Notes: generated by a model from the sequence alone, not told the origin. A DNA stretch of 64,000 nucleotides from Chitinophaga pinensis (GCA_945863605.1 CAMAZP010000003.1:91832-155831); one strand, 5' to 3'. Shown: positions 25,754-36,249, counted from the first letter of the stretch. Program-made: numbers and translations.

Positions 25754-27580
25754 TCAGTCAATCTTCACCTCAAACGGCATTCTCATTTGAATTCCGCTCA
25801 TTGCTTCGATTTTTTTCAATTGTTTGTAGTATTCTACTAATTCTGAAGGCATTGAGTTAGCTTTGATTTTTGTGTCAGATTCTTCGTCATCGCCTGTTTC
25901 ACTTTCGATCATTTCAAAGATTTCAGTTAATTTATCTTCTTTCTTCAACGGATAATACAAGACTTTAGAATCTTTAATTTTTGCCAAATTCGCTGCGTAA
26001 GAAATAGCGTCTGTCAAACCGCCTAATTGATCCACTAAACCAATACGAAGTGCGTCTCTACCAGTCCAAACACGACCACGCGCTACGAAATTCACTTCTT
26101 CTTTAGTCATTTTTCTACCTTTAGAAACACGTGTTAAGAACATATCATAAATCTGATCGACTTCCATTTGTGTTGCTTCTAATTCCTCTTTAGTCAACTT
26201 GCGATTGGTGGAAAGAACGGAATGTTTGTTTGTGCTTATTCTGTCGAAGCTAATTCCCAGCTTGTTTTCAAACATTTTCCCAGTGTAAGGAATCATTCCA
26301 AAAACGCCGATTGAACCTGTAATTGTCGTTGGTTCTGCAAAAATCTTATGCGCTGGAGCTGCAATGTAATAACCACCTGAAGCAGCAACGTCACCCATTG
26401 AAACGATTACTTTTTTTACTTTGTTAGTTAATTCAACTTCTCTCCAAATTTCCTCACTTGCCAAAGCACTTCCTCCAGGACTATTAATTCTGAAAACAAC
26501 GGTTTTGATGTGTTTCGCATTTCTAACTTTTTTGAACAACTTACAAATTCCTTCCGAAGTAAGTCCTTCTCCTGAGGTAGAAACATCACCTTCAGCTAAG
26601 ATTACAGCAATTGAAGGTTTTTCCGCTTTTAATAAAACTTGGTCTTGGTAGAATAATTTTTTAGCGTATTTCTCAAAATTTTGAAGTTTCAAATCTTCTT
26701 CATTTTCAACCCCAACTTTTTTCATTAAATAAGTAATCATTTCGTCGCGGTATTTCAAACCATCTAATAATTTGAATTTAACCCCATCATCAGCACGTTT
26801 GATTTTTAATGAATCAGCAAGGTTGTTCAATAATTCAGGATTGATTTTACGGTCCGCAGCGATATCATTTCGCATATCTTCCCACATTGAAGTAATGTAT
26901 CTTTCCATTTGAACGCGACTTGAATCACTTATGTCAGTTCTAAAAAACGGTTCTACAGCACTTTTAAAATCGTTGTTTGAGCCACGAATGATTTCAACTT
27001 CGATATCTAATTTTTCCAATAAACCTTTAAAAAATAGCAATTCACCACCTAAACCTGTAATTTGAAACGTCGAAGTTGGGAAAGCGTACGATTCTGTTGC
27101 TGCTGAACTGATGTAATATTCTTTCTGAGAAATGTACTCACCAGAATTGTAAGCAACTACGAATTTTCCACTTTTCTCGAAGTCGTTGATTGCATTTCTG
27201 ATTTCGCGAGCTGTTGCCATTCCGCAAGAAACGTCACCAATATCAATGAAAATACCTTTGATTTTATCGTCTTTTTTCGCTTCGCTGATTCCATAAAGAA
27301 TGTCTGGAAGTCCCATTGCTTCGTTCACATTGAAAGAACTTGGGTCAAATTCAGATTTTCCTTTGTTTAGTATTTCTCCATCTAATTGCATATGAAGAAT
27401 TGTTTTGTCTTCAATTGATAATGGCTTTGGACCAAAATCACTGAATGAACCAATTACTCCTCCAAGAATTAGAAAGAAGAATATCATTCCAACAATTCCT
27501 GCAATAAATACAGCTAAAAAGCTTGGCCAAAATATTTTCCCGAAGGTAATTTTAGGTTCCGTTGGTTTGTTTTCTGACAT
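25754..27580 (-). CDS. sppA: Signal peptide peptidase SppA, 67 kDa type
   Basis: A 608-residue membrane-anchored serine protease of family S49 that degrades cleaved signal peptides in the membrane. It has one N-terminal transmembrane helix (about 20-45) and two tandem S49 domains, as in the long E. coli-type enzyme. The catalytic lysine is in the motif NDFKSAVEPFF (about residue 207), equivalent to Lys209 of E. coli. The nucleophile serine is in VAASGGYYIAAPAH (about residue 395). The tract FRINSPGGSALASEEIW is the family oxyanion-region motif. It begins 10 bases after the M1 peptidase stop, so the two form an operon of envelope proteases. Confidence 0.93.
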   Translation of the reverse strand: MSENKPTEPKITFGKIFWPSFLAVFIAGIVGMIFFFLILGGVIGSFSDFGPKPLSIEDKTILHMQLDGEILNKGKSEFDPSSFNVNEAMGLPDILYGISEAKKDDKIKGIFIDIGDVSCGMATAREIRNAINDFEKSGKFVVAYNSGEYISQKEYYISSAATESYAFPTSTFQITGLGGELLFFKGLLEKLDIEVEIIRGSNNDFKSAVEPFFRTDISDSSRVQMERYITSMWEDMRNDIAADRKINPELLNNLADSLKIKRADDGVKFKLLDGLKYRDEMITYLMKKVGVENEEDLKLQNFEKYAKKLFYQDQVLLKAEKPSIAVILAEGDVSTSGEGLTSEGICKLFKKVRNAKHIKTVVFRINSPGGSALASEEIWREVELTNKVKKVIVSMGDVAASGGYYIAAPAHKIFAEPTTITGSIGVFGMIPYTGKMFENKLGISFDRISTNKHSVLSTNRKLTKEELEATQMEVDQIYDMFLTRVSKGRKMTKEEVNFVARGRVWTGRDALRIGLVDQLGGLTDAISYAANLAKIKDSKVLYYPLKKEDKLTEIFEMIESETGDDEESDTKIKANSMPSELVEYYKQLKKIEAMSGIQMRMPFEVKID

Positions 27581-27590
27581 AATCGTTTTT

Positions 27591-30590
27591 TTAATTTAAT
27601 AAGTTGTTCAGGTTTAGTCCTTTATTAACAAGGTTTAATTTTAAAGTAAATTTAATTTTTTGTCCGTAATCAGTGAATAAATCACCGAAGTAACTCGATT
27701 GGTAAAGCGGGAAGAATACGCCTAACGTATTTCCAAGTTTAACACCAAGTCCAAGGTTTACAACTGTTTGAGTTGTACCGAATAAGTCTTCAAATGCTCC
27801 AAAATCTGCAAAAGCACCGAAGATTCCTGGTTTAAGTGGTAATTGCATATAAACATTTGCCGCTGACATCCAAGTTGTTGAACTTCCAATCGCCATATTG
27901 ATATTGTTAGAGTGGAAGTTTCCGAAGTTATCCATTCTGTTTTGACTCCAAAGTCCAGTTGCTTCAAAACGTCCGAAATTGTATTCTTCAACAAACAAAT
28001 CTTGGTAACCTCTTGCGCCAAAGATAGAAAGTTCAAGGTTTGGATTTCCAATTATGCTTTGAGTTTCATACAAAACATTCGCTGCTCCGAAAACACGCAA
28101 TTCTATCCAACGTTCCATTTTGTTTTTTAGGTATTTGTATTTATAAGTTGCTGACGCTGAAATTCTACCAAGTCGATCAAATTTTTGATTTCCTTGAATA
28201 TAATCGCCACGCAAACTCATATTAAATTGATGGTCTGGTAAGTTAACATTGTAGTTGTAGCGAGCAAAAGCACCACCTTGAGCTACATCAACACCCATTC
28301 CACCACTTTTAAAGTTCTTAGACATTCCTTGAATAAGAATATCGTGAGAAGTTGCTTTTGCTTTTCCTCTGTTTCCTAGTTTTGCAAACCAGTATGGAGT
28401 AATTACTTGTAAGTTTCCGTTATTTGGCATTCCAAATGTTTTTGCTGAAGCACCGAATTTTGAGATTTTCAAGCCTTTTTTAGGAAGAAATGTGTAACTC
28501 AATTCAGCAATTCCTGCAACTTTTGTTCTTCCAAAAGCAAACTGTGGTGCTACTAAAAATTGAAAAGGTTTAAATGGAATTCCCATATTATGAACCGCTG
28601 CACCTAACATAAAACCATCGTATTTATTACCTCCGATTGTTGGTGTCCAGAATAAATTTGTTTTTGACGCTTCGTTATCACCTATTAAAAATTCCAATTT
28701 CAGCGGTTCAATTCTATTGATTATTGATTTTTTTGTCCAAGAATTATTAGTTCTAACTATTTCAGGAATATGTCTTGAATCATCAATCGTAATTCGTGTA
28801 TAACCTGTTGATTTTAAAACAACTTCGCCTTTTTTAGTTGGCTCTAACCATACAGTTTCTACTAGCGTTGTATCCTTAAAAGCATTCACTTCTATCGGAC
28901 CATTTACTTGTCCAACGTTTTTAACTTTAACTGTAGTTGTATTGTTTGATTTATTAGTTTTTACACTTTTCAATTTATAGTCAACGTGATTGGTAGTTTT
29001 AATCAAATCGTCGAACAACCAAGATAAATCTTTACCAGAAGATGCTTCCATTGATTTACGCATATCCTCAGGTTGTGGATGTTTGAATTTCCACTCTTCG
29101 TAATAAGTACGCATCACTTGATTAAATTTTTCTTCTCCCAAATAATCCATTAAATAAAAGAAAACCAATCCAGTTTTTTGATACATAATCAAACCATAGT
29201 TAATGGGAGTGAATTCCGCCGAATGTGTTTCAATAGGTTGATCAATTCCCAACATCGCAATTGCACGGTATGAAACATCGCCCATATCGTGGTGATCTAA
29301 ATCGTCAAAATGAAATTTCCCATTTAAAACCATGTCGGAGAGTCGTGTATTATTTGGGTATTTTGTTTGGATATAACGCATTTCATTTAAGGTGTTCATT
29401 CCTTCGTCCATCCAGCCGTGTACGCGCTCGTTCGTTCCAAGTATTCCGTAAAACCAGTTGTGACCAACTTCGTGTACAATTACAACTTCCAACTCTTCTT
29501 TTGAACTTGCATTTCCAATTACAGTTACGTTTGGATATTCCATTCCGCCACCTGCACTGATTGTTCCATCGACTGCTGTAACTTGGTTGTAAGGATAATC
29601 GCCATTCCAAAGGGAATAATAATAAGTTCCATCATTAAGGTATTCAATTGCGTGTTGCCAGTTAATCGTGTTATGAGGAACAAACATTGCCCAAGAAGTA
29701 ACTTTTCTTTTTGACTTTGGCAATTCCACTTCGCCTTTCAAAACTGCAAATCGTTTGTCGGCAAACCACGCAAAATCGTGAACTTTTGATTGGGTGTATC
29801 GAATCGTTTTCCATTCACTTGACGACTCTGGAAATGCCGTTTTTCCACCACGACCTTGTTTGGTCATTAAGAAATCAGCTATTTTCAATTCAGTAGATTT
29901 AGCCAAATTGTTTAAAAATTCAACTTCAGATTGTGTTTGTAAATCACCAGTTGCACCAACCACATAGTTTTTCGGTAAGGTAATTGAAACATCAAATGAA
30001 CCAAACTCAGAATAAAATTCTCCTTGATTCAAATAAGGAATAGCATTCCACCCATTTTTGTCGTAAACTGCTGGTTTTGGGTACCATTGTGTAATTTGGT
30101 AAGATTCATCAATGTGACCTAATCGAGAAATTTCACCTGAAGGAATTTTAACTTTAAACGGTGTTGAAATACGAACACGTTCTCCACTTTTTAGAGGTGT
30201 ATTTAAGGTGATGACACAAATATCAATGTGCGTTGGGTCGTATTCCCAGTTTAATTTTTGACCATTTGATTTAAAATCTAATGAATCAATTCCTCCTTTA
30301 TCTTCTTCTTTTCCGAAGCGCAATTGTTTTTCTCCGTCTTTGTATTTCTGTTTAGCAAGAGCCGTATTTCCATTGCGATAAGCATTTGGCCATAGGTGAA
30401 CGTAGATTTTATCTAATGTATTTGGTGAATTATTGACGTATTCAAACTCTTCAAAAGCAGATAAAGTATGGTTTTTATCGTTCAATTTTACTTGAATCGT
30501 GTAATTAACTTCTTGTTGCCAGTAGGTTTGTCCGAATAAATACGTAGAACAAAACAAAGCAAAAAATAGATAGATTGTATTTTTCTTCAT
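27591..30590 (-). CDS. M1-family metallopeptidase with barrel-like C-terminal region
   Basis: A 999-residue exported protein. The ATG at 30590 starts a clean signal peptide (MKKNTIYLFFALFCSTYLFG) and lies below a consensus -7 box, so an in-frame TTG at 30629 is rejected. Residues about 20-420 form the M1 N-terminal sandwich and the gluzincin catalytic domain, with the exopeptidase motif GGGMEYPN and zinc site HEVGH followed 18 residues later by Glu (HGWMDEG). Residues 420-610 continue with helical and beta domains. From about 640 to the end the sequence turns into alternating amphipathic strands (FQFLVAPQFAFGRTKVAGIA, KIKFTLKLNLV) that look like an outer-membrane barrel. It is probably an outer-membrane-tethered peptidase; the barrel is inference. 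Confidence 0.85.
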   Translation of the reverse strand: MKKNTIYLFFALFCSTYLFGQTYWQQEVNYTIQVKLNDKNHTLSAFEEFEYVNNSPNTLDKIYVHLWPNAYRNGNTALAKQKYKDGEKQLRFGKEEDKGGIDSLDFKSNGQKLNWEYDPTHIDICVITLNTPLKSGERVRISTPFKVKIPSGEISRLGHIDESYQITQWYPKPAVYDKNGWNAIPYLNQGEFYSEFGSFDVSITLPKNYVVGATGDLQTQSEVEFLNNLAKSTELKIADFLMTKQGRGGKTAFPESSSEWKTIRYTQSKVHDFAWFADKRFAVLKGEVELPKSKRKVTSWAMFVPHNTINWQHAIEYLNDGTYYYSLWNGDYPYNQVTAVDGTISAGGGMEYPNVTVIGNASSKEELEVVIVHEVGHNWFYGILGTNERVHGWMDEGMNTLNEMRYIQTKYPNNTRLSDMVLNGKFHFDDLDHHDMGDVSYRAIAMLGIDQPIETHSAEFTPINYGLIMYQKTGLVFFYLMDYLGEEKFNQVMRTYYEEWKFKHPQPEDMRKSMEASSGKDLSWLFDDLIKTTNHVDYKLKSVKTNKSNNTTTVKVKNVGQVNGPIEVNAFKDTTLVETVWLEPTKKGEVVLKSTGYTRITIDDSRHIPEIVRTNNSWTKKSIINRIEPLKLEFLIGDNEASKTNLFWTPTIGGNKYDGFMLGAAVHNMGIPFKPFQFLVAPQFAFGRTKVAGIAELSYTFLPKKGLKISKFGASAKTFGMPNNGNLQVITPYWFAKLGNRGKAKATSHDILIQGMSKNFKSGGMGVDVAQGGAFARYNYNVNLPDHQFNMSLRGDYIQGNQKFDRLGRISASATYKYKYLKNKMERWIELRVFGAANVLYETQSIIGNPNLELSIFGARGYQDLFVEEYNFGRFEATGLWSQNRMDNFGNFHSNNINMAIGSSTTWMSAANVYMQLPLKPGIFGAFADFGAFEDLFGTTQTVVNLGLGVKLGNTLGVFFPLYQSSYFGDLFTDYGQKIKFTLKLNLVNKGLNLNNLLN

Positions 30591-30604
30591 AATAACTATT
30601 TTAA

Positions 30605-30612
30605 CAAATGTA
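30605..30612 (-). promoter_or_regulatory. -7 promoter box of the M1 peptidase-sppA operon
   Basis: TACATTTG on the minus strand matches the consensus and ends 14 bases before the ATG at 30590. A TTG lies upstream but at a spacing of 14 instead of 19 bases. Confidence 0.45.
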
Positions 30613-30698
30613 ATTTGAAAAAGTGTCAAATTGATAATTATGTGATGGAAATAAATCTCATCGACATTAACGATACTAATAAATGATAAATGGAAAAC

Positions 30699-30735
30699 AA
30701 AAAAGCTGCTGATTCTGATTGAACCAACAGCTTTT
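30699..30735 (-). terminator. Rho-independent terminator after MopE-like repeat gene
   Basis: On the minus strand AAAAGCTGTTG pairs with CAGCAGCTTTT (11-bp stem with one G-U pair, 13-base loop), followed by a run of six Ts. It lies 16 bases after the stop at 30752. Confidence 0.8.
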
Positions 30736-30751
30736 GAATTAAGTTATTTAA

Positions 30752-33700
30752 TTATCTAATCACCATTCGCTCGATAGCGATTGAATTTTCAGATTGAATT
30801 TTTACGAAATAAATTCCTGGTGTTAAAGAAGATAAGTTTGTTTCAAAAGTTGCACCGGTAAATAATGAACTTTGAATTACTTTTCCGTTAATATCTTGAA
30901 TAGTTACGGAAGCATTTGAAACAACAGTATTTATTTCAATTACAAATGTTCCATTGTTTGGATTTGGTACTATTTTGAATGTAGTTAGAGTTAAATCTTC
31001 TACACTTAAATATCCATCAACACCATCACAATTTTCATCAATTGTGTTGTCTAAAACTTCTGTTGCTCCTGGATAAATTTGGTTGTTGTTATCATTACAA
31101 TCACCACCAACTGTAGAAAATCCTGCTCCTGGATTTGAACATAAACTTTGTCCTGTTCCTGTACCGTATGTATCATTGTCAGCATCAACGTAATAAGTCA
31201 TGAATGTTAAACCATTGTCGATTCCACCAATACAATCATTATCAATCCCATCACAAATTTCAGTTGCTCCTGGATAAACTTGATTATTTGAATCATCACA
31301 ATCAGTACTATTTGTAACATAACCATTACCTGGATTTGTACAGAATAATGCTCCACTATCAAAATCACCATAAGTGTCGTTATCAGCATCAACATAATAC
31401 ATAACTGAACCTGTAATTTGGTTGTCGTTGTCATTACAATCAGAGCTATCCAAAACATATCCAGTAGGCTGTATACAAGATGTAATCGAATTTGAAGCAT
31501 CACCAAATGAATCTAAATCAGTATCTAAATACCAAACTGTATTTGGATTAATTAATGAATTTGCATCATCACAATCTGTATTATTCAGAACAAATCCAAC
31601 AGGAATCGAGCAAGATAATGAATCAACTACTAAATCACCAAAACCATCATTGTCTGTATCAGCATAGAATGTTTGAGGTGTAATTGATGTTGTATTACCA
31701 TAAAGCGATACATTATCTAATCTAAAAGTAGATCCCGTAGCACCAATTCCAGTTAAATAGAATCTGAAAGTTACGTTTGAAACTGCGTCAAATGCAGCTC
31801 CAAGAGTAACTGTATCATCTAAATTTTGATTGTTGTTATTTCCTGAAATTCCAGTTCCTAAATCTGTTGCGTAATTATCTAAACTTGAACGAACATACCA
31901 AGTTGGTGTTCCACCCGTTTGACTCGTTCTATGATTAAACGCAACTCTATCAAGGTCTAAGCTTTGACATTCATTTGCAGTGATTGAAAATTCAGCATAT
32001 TCCGTTAAATCAATCGTTGTTGTTGTATTCCAGTCGTTGTTATTGTAAACATTTGCTGCACCTTGACAATTGACACCTGTTGATGAAAAAGTTCCAAATG
32101 TTGCTGTTGTTGGCTGAGTTGTCACAGCTGTTGCAGTCACAGGACATCCTGAAGGTTGAGTAAATTCATAAATACCTAAAATCAATGGGACTATTACAGC
32201 ATCTGTACCAGAACAATCTTCATCTATTCCGTTTCCAGGTACATCTGTTATGCTTGGATTGATTTGGTTGTTAGCATCGTTACAATCTAAGCTGTTAACT
32301 GAATAACCTGCTGGTACTGAACAATCTGTTGTTGTGAAATTTAAATCTCCAAAACCATCATTGTCAGCATCTAAAAAATACGTGAAAGTTGGAAGGTTTT
32401 CGTCGATGTTCAAATCACAGTTATTGTCAACTCCGTCACAAACTTCAGTTGCATTTGGATTGATTAGGTTGTTATTGTCATTACAATCACCTGTAACTAA
32501 TGAGTAGCCAGCACCCGGATTTGTAACTGATTGAATTGAAACAGAACTACCAAAATTATCTCCATCCAAATCTTCGTAATAAGTTGTCAAAGTAAAACCT
32601 TCATCTATTACCAAATCACAATTGTTATCAACGCCATCAAAAACTTCAGTAGCATTCGGATTGATTTGATTGTTTGCATCGTTACAATCTAGACTATTAG
32701 CTGAGTAACCAATTGGTTGTGTACAACTTAAAGTTGTTAGATTTAAATTTCCATAACCATCATTGTCTGAATCTAAATACCAAGTAGAAAGTAAATTTAC
32801 AGTTGGATTGGAATCATCACAATCGTTGGAATTTAATACATATGTTGCTGTTGTTGGTGGAGTACAACCTGTAAATGGGTTAGCTAAATCACCATACGTA
32901 TCGTTGTCTGCATCTAAGTACCAAATTGTATTTGGATTTAATAAAGAGTTTGTGTCGTCACAGTCTAAACTATTTTGCACAACTCCATTAAACGATAAAC
33001 ATGAAACTACTGGAGAATTTAAATTACCAAAACCATCATTATCACTGTCAGAGTAAAATGTAGTTGGTGCATTACAAGGTGTAACTTGATTCCAAGTTGA
33101 ACCTACTCTTAATTCATCAATTTCTACGTTACCTGTTCCAGTAGTGGCAGTACCTCCTTGTCTAATAAATATCGAGGAGAAATTAGCAAGTCCATTACTT
33201 CCGGTATTATTGGTGATGTTTGGAACTGTTTCGACTGTTCCTGGAGTTGGATTTACCCACATTGATACATTTATTGGTGATACTGTTGCATCAACTTTAA
33301 CTACTATGAAAACTGTTGAACCCACTACGTAGTCTCCAGCAATATAATTCGTAGCGCTACCACCACCACTTTGATTCAGAATACCCAATGAAAAGAAATT
33401 TGGTGTCGATCCCGTTTTTACATAAACACGACCAGCAAGAATATTAACACTTGCACCACTATTGCCACCAAAACCAATAAAATAATCTCCTGCACCTCCA
33501 TTTGCATGAAGTCCGTTTACACTTGGAACATTTAATAAGAAAGAATAGTATCCAATTCCACTAATATTTGAAATGGGTTTATTTATATCTTCACTACCTC
33601 CTGCTGTAAGTTGACAACGGTTTCCAACAGAATTCTCCAAAGCAGGAAAAGATAAACTGTTTCCATTATTAGATGGTGTAGTTATCGCTTGTAATTGTCC

Positions 33701-33826
33701 TGTTGTTCCGGAATGTGTTGTCCAACCATTTGTATTTAACAATCCATTGAAATTAAATTGCTCAAATGCTTGAGATGATACCCATTGGGAAATCAATAAC
33801 CCAAAAATAATTGTAATTTTTCGCAT
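30752..33826 (-). CDS. T9SS-exported protein with MopE-like metal-binding repeats
   Basis: A 1024-residue exported protein with a signal peptide ending near WVSSQA. Residues about 20-250 look like a beta-sandwich with a carbohydrate-binding look. Nine repeats of 40-60 residues follow with DADNDGYG and NSLDCNDANNQINP cores, often with ATEVCDGVDNNCD. This is the putative metal-binding motif of MopE/PF11617 proteins, with Asp-rich loops resembling thrombospondin type 3 calcium sites. A non-repeat beta domain of about 190 residues (around 530-715) interrupts the series. The last ~75 residues are a T9SS type A sorting domain (FKIVPNPNNGTFVIEIN, ITLTPGIYFVKIQSEN-like end). It is a probable calcium-stiffened surface protein. 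The gene has its own promoter and terminator. Confidence 0.85.
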   Translation of the reverse strand: MRKITIIFGLLISQWVSSQAFEQFNFNGLLNTNGWTTHSGTTGQLQAITTPSNNGNSLSFPALENSVGNRCQLTAGGSEDINKPISNISGIGYYSFLLNVPSVNGLHANGGAGDYFIGFGGNSGASVNILAGRVYVKTGSTPNFFSLGILNQSGGGSATNYIAGDYVVGSTVFIVVKVDATVSPINVSMWVNPTPGTVETVPNITNNTGSNGLANFSSIFIRQGGTATTGTGNVEIDELRVGSTWNQVTPCNAPTTFYSDSDNDGFGNLNSPVVSCLSFNGVVQNSLDCDDTNSLLNPNTIWYLDADNDTYGDLANPFTGCTPPTTATYVLNSNDCDDSNPTVNLLSTWYLDSDNDGYGNLNLTTLSCTQPIGYSANSLDCNDANNQINPNATEVFDGVDNNCDLVIDEGFTLTTYYEDLDGDNFGSSVSIQSVTNPGAGYSLVTGDCNDNNNLINPNATEVCDGVDNNCDLNIDENLPTFTYFLDADNDGFGDLNFTTTDCSVPAGYSVNSLDCNDANNQINPSITDVPGNGIDEDCSGTDAVIVPLILGIYEFTQPSGCPVTATAVTTQPTTATFGTFSSTGVNCQGAANVYNNNDWNTTTTIDLTEYAEFSITANECQSLDLDRVAFNHRTSQTGGTPTWYVRSSLDNYATDLGTGISGNNNNQNLDDTVTLGAAFDAVSNVTFRFYLTGIGATGSTFRLDNVSLYGNTTSITPQTFYADTDNDGFGDLVVDSLSCSIPVGFVLNNTDCDDANSLINPNTVWYLDTDLDSFGDASNSITSCIQPTGYVLDSSDCNDNDNQITGSVMYYVDADNDTYGDFDSGALFCTNPGNGYVTNSTDCDDSNNQVYPGATEICDGIDNDCIGGIDNGLTFMTYYVDADNDTYGTGTGQSLCSNPGAGFSTVGGDCNDNNNQIYPGATEVLDNTIDENCDGVDGYLSVEDLTLTTFKIVPNPNNGTFVIEINTVVSNASVTIQDINGKVIQSSLFTGATFETNLSSLTPGIYFVKIQSENSIAIERMVIR

Positions 33827-33838
33827 AATTTTTTTTTA

Positions 33839-33869
33839 CAAAAATATTAGTTTTAACAGAGGAAGACAA
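33839..33869 (-). promoter_or_regulatory. Promoter of MopE-like repeat gene
   Basis: On the minus strand TTG (33867-33869), 20 bases, then TATTTTTG (33839-33846), which fits the Bacteroidota TTG/TAnnTTTG pattern. The -7 box ends 12 bases before the start at 33826. Confidence 0.6.
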
Positions 33870-33905
33870 TTTAAGTGGCTTCATCTATTCTTATTTAACT
33901 TAAAA

Positions 33906-36032
33906 TTAACCTTGCTCAGGGCGTGGAATTAGAACTTTGCGAGAAAGTTTCCATTTTTTAGTTTTTGGATCTTTACCAACAACTTTGAAGTCTAAAACAT
34001 CTCCTTCTTTACAAACGTCTTCCATTTTAGCAACTTTTTCCCAGCTGAATTCAGAAATATGAATTAAACCGTCAGTTCCAGGAAGAATTTCAACGAAACA
34101 TCCAAATTCTTTAACCGATTTCACTTTTCCTGTGTAAGTTGCACCTTCGTCAACTGTTGGAGGGAAAGCGATTTGACGTACTCTACGAATTGCTTCGTTC
34201 ATATCGTCACCGTTGTTAGAAAGGATTTGAACACGACCTTCACCAGTTGGCAATTCTTCTATTGTAATGGTTGTGTGCGTTTCTTTTTGCATTCCTTGAA
34301 TGATTTTTCCTCCAGGTCCTATGATTGCACCAATCATTTCGTTAGGAACGTTAAATGCCTCAATTCTTGGTGTTTGCGGTTTCAAAGTAGTTCTAGGTTC
34401 AGCTAACGTTTCTGTGATTTTACCTAAAATGTGTAAACGCCCAGCTCTTGCTTGCTCTAAAGCTTGTGTTAAAACTTCGTATGGTAAACCATCCACTTTA
34501 ATGTCCATTTGACAAGCAGTGATTCCTTTTGCAGTTCCTGTAACTTTAAAGTCCATATCTCCTAAATGATCTTCATCACCTAAGATGTCAGAAAGAATTG
34601 CAAATTTACCTTCGTCAGCAACTAATCCCATTGCGATACCAGAAACTGGTGCTTTGATTTGAACGCCACCGTCCATTAATGCTAATGTTCCAGCACAAAC
34701 TGTTGCCATTGAAGACGAACCATTAGATTCTAAAATATCAGAAACGATACGAATTGTGTAAGGATTGTCATCTGGAAGTACATTTTTCAAAGCTCTTAAA
34801 GCCAAGTTTCCATGACCAATTTCTCTTCTTGAAGTTCCACGAAGTGGTTTTGCTTCACCAGTTGAGAAAGGAGGGAAGTTGTAGTGTAATAAGAATTTCT
34901 CTGTTCCTTCAAATGTAGCTCCGTCGATTAATTGCTCGTCCATTTTACCACCTAATGTTAGTGTTGTCAATGATTGCGTTTCACCTCTTGTAAACACAGC
35001 AGAACCGTGAACCATTGGTAAATAATCAACTTCAGCCCAAATTGGACGGATTTCATCGAAGTTACGACCGTCAAGGCGTTTGCGCTCGTTCAACATTACC
35101 CAACGAACTGCTTTTTTCTTCACTTGAGAGAAATAAGGAGAAATGAATTTTCCAGCTTCAGCTAATTCTTCATCCGTAAATGCAGCTTTAACTTCCGCTT
35201 TGATTTCTTCAAATAACTCAGTTCTTTTAGCTTTATTAGCCAAGCCCATACGTGCAACTTCTTTACATTTTTCCATTGCTAATTCGTACACTTTCGCTTT
35301 CACTTCCTCGTTGTGCGATTCGTGGCTATATTCTCTTTTTGGATTAGCAGTTGCAATTTCAGCAGCTAAATCTAATTGGAATTGACATTGTTCTTTGATG
35401 GCAACGTGAGCAATTTTGAAAACTTCCACTAATTCAGCTTCAGAAATTTCTTGCATTTCACCTTCCAACATATTGATGTCTTTTGCAGTACCAGCAATAA
35501 CGATATCGATATCAGAAAGTGCCATTTGAGCCATTGTTGGGTTGATGATGTATTCACCGTCAACGCGACCAACACGTACTTCAGACATTGGACCATTAAA
35601 TGGAATGTCAGAAACTGCAATCGCTGCAGAAGCTGCAAAACCACACAATGCATCTGGATTGTTCACACCGTCGTAAGACAATAATTGAATCATTAATTGT
35701 ACTTCAGCGTGGTAATCGTCTGGAAACAATGGACGTAAAGCACGGTCCACCAAACGCATTACTAAAATTTCAGTCTCAGAAGGACGCGCTTCTCTTCGGA
35801 AGAATCCACCTGGGAATCGACCAACTGCTGAGTATTTCTCACGATAATCTACCGTCAATGGTAAAAAATCTACGCCATCTTTAGCGTCTTGTGCAGCAAC
35901 AACTGTTGCCAATAACATGGTGTCGCCCATGCGAACCACAACGGAACCATCCGCTTGTTTAGCCAATTTGCCTGTCTCAACAGAGATTTCTTTCCCTCCT
36001 GTGATGATTGACTTTCTTGTACCTATATTCAT
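33906..36032 (-). CDS. pnp: Polyribonucleotide nucleotidyltransferase (PNPase)
   Basis: A 708-residue phosphorolytic 3'-5' exoribonuclease, central to mRNA decay. It has two RNase PH domains (about 10-215 and 310-540; motifs [20 protein letters not shown] and [19 protein letters not shown]), an alpha-helical linker, a KH domain (about 550-610, [19 protein letters not shown]) and an S1 domain (about 620-690, [20 protein letters not shown]). The length matches the family. It is third after rpsO and a four-helix-bundle gene; the rpsO-pnp order is conserved in many bacteria, but here a strong terminator follows rpsO. The leader contains an unusual 16-bp tandem repeat. In E. coli pnp is autoregulated through its leader; whether that holds here is unknown. 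Confidence 0.96.
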   Translation of the reverse strand: MNIGTRKSIITGGKEISVETGKLAKQADGSVVVRMGDTMLLATVVAAQDAKDGVDFLPLTVDYREKYSAVGRFPGGFFRREARPSETEILVMRLVDRALRPLFPDDYHAEVQLMIQLLSYDGVNNPDALCGFAASAAIAVSDIPFNGPMSEVRVGRVDGEYIINPTMAQMALSDIDIVIAGTAKDINMLEGEMQEISEAELVEVFKIAHVAIKEQCQFQLDLAAEIATANPKREYSHESHNEEVKAKVYELAMEKCKEVARMGLANKAKRTELFEEIKAEVKAAFTDEELAEAGKFISPYFSQVKKKAVRWVMLNERKRLDGRNFDEIRPIWAEVDYLPMVHGSAVFTRGETQSLTTLTLGGKMDEQLIDGATFEGTEKFLLHYNFPPFSTGEAKPLRGTSRREIGHGNLALRALKNVLPDDNPYTIRIVSDILESNGSSSMATVCAGTLALMDGGVQIKAPVSGIAMGLVADEGKFAILSDILGDEDHLGDMDFKVTGTAKGITACQMDIKVDGLPYEVLTQALEQARAGRLHILGKITETLAEPRTTLKPQTPRIEAFNVPNEMIGAIIGPGGKIIQGMQKETHTTITIEELPTGEGRVQILSNNGDDMNEAIRRVRQIAFPPTVDEGATYTGKVKSVKEFGCFVEILPGTDGLIHISEFSWEKVAKMEDVCKEGDVLDFKVVGKDPKTKKWKLSRKVLIPRPEQG

Positions 36033-36058
36033 ACTTTGTTTATTTACTTGTTTAATTT

Positions 36059-36186
36059 GATTTTATGAGTGAATGATTTTATGAGTGAATGACTTTATGA
36101 GTGAATGATGTTATGAGTTAATGATTTTAAGAGTTAATGATGTTATGAGTTAATGATGTTATGAGTGGATGATTTTATGAGTAAAT
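36059..36186. repeat. 16-bp tandem repeat, eight copies, in the pnp leader
   Basis: Eight head-to-tail 16-base units of consensus GATTTTATGAGTGAAT fill 36059-36186, followed by degraded units to about 36218. Copies differ by zero to three bases (for example GACTTT, GATGTT, AGTTAAT variants). On the transcribed minus strand the unit reads ATTCACTCATAAAATC. The array lies between the four-helix-bundle gene and pnp, ending 27 bases before the pnp start. It is a minisatellite, not a CRISPR: there are no spacers. Confidence 0.95.
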
Positions 36187-36249
36187 GACTTTAGGATTTT
36201 TGAGTGAATGATTTTTACGATGTTATTCATTTTGAATTTTACAATTTTA

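Noticed and set aside
29261..29610. Overlapping ORFs on both strands inside the M1 peptidase
   Set aside because: They overlap the zinc-site region of the real gene and have odd composition (many Trp, Arg and Cys); shadows.
30752..33826. Repeat-rich gene as a possible RTX toxin or haemolysin
   Set aside because: The Asp-rich repeats are of the MopE/thrombospondin type, not GGxGxDxxx, and the protein carries a T9SS domain rather than a type I signal.
36059..36186. Possible CRISPR array
   Set aside because: Units are head-to-tail 16-mers with no spacers, and there are no cas genes.
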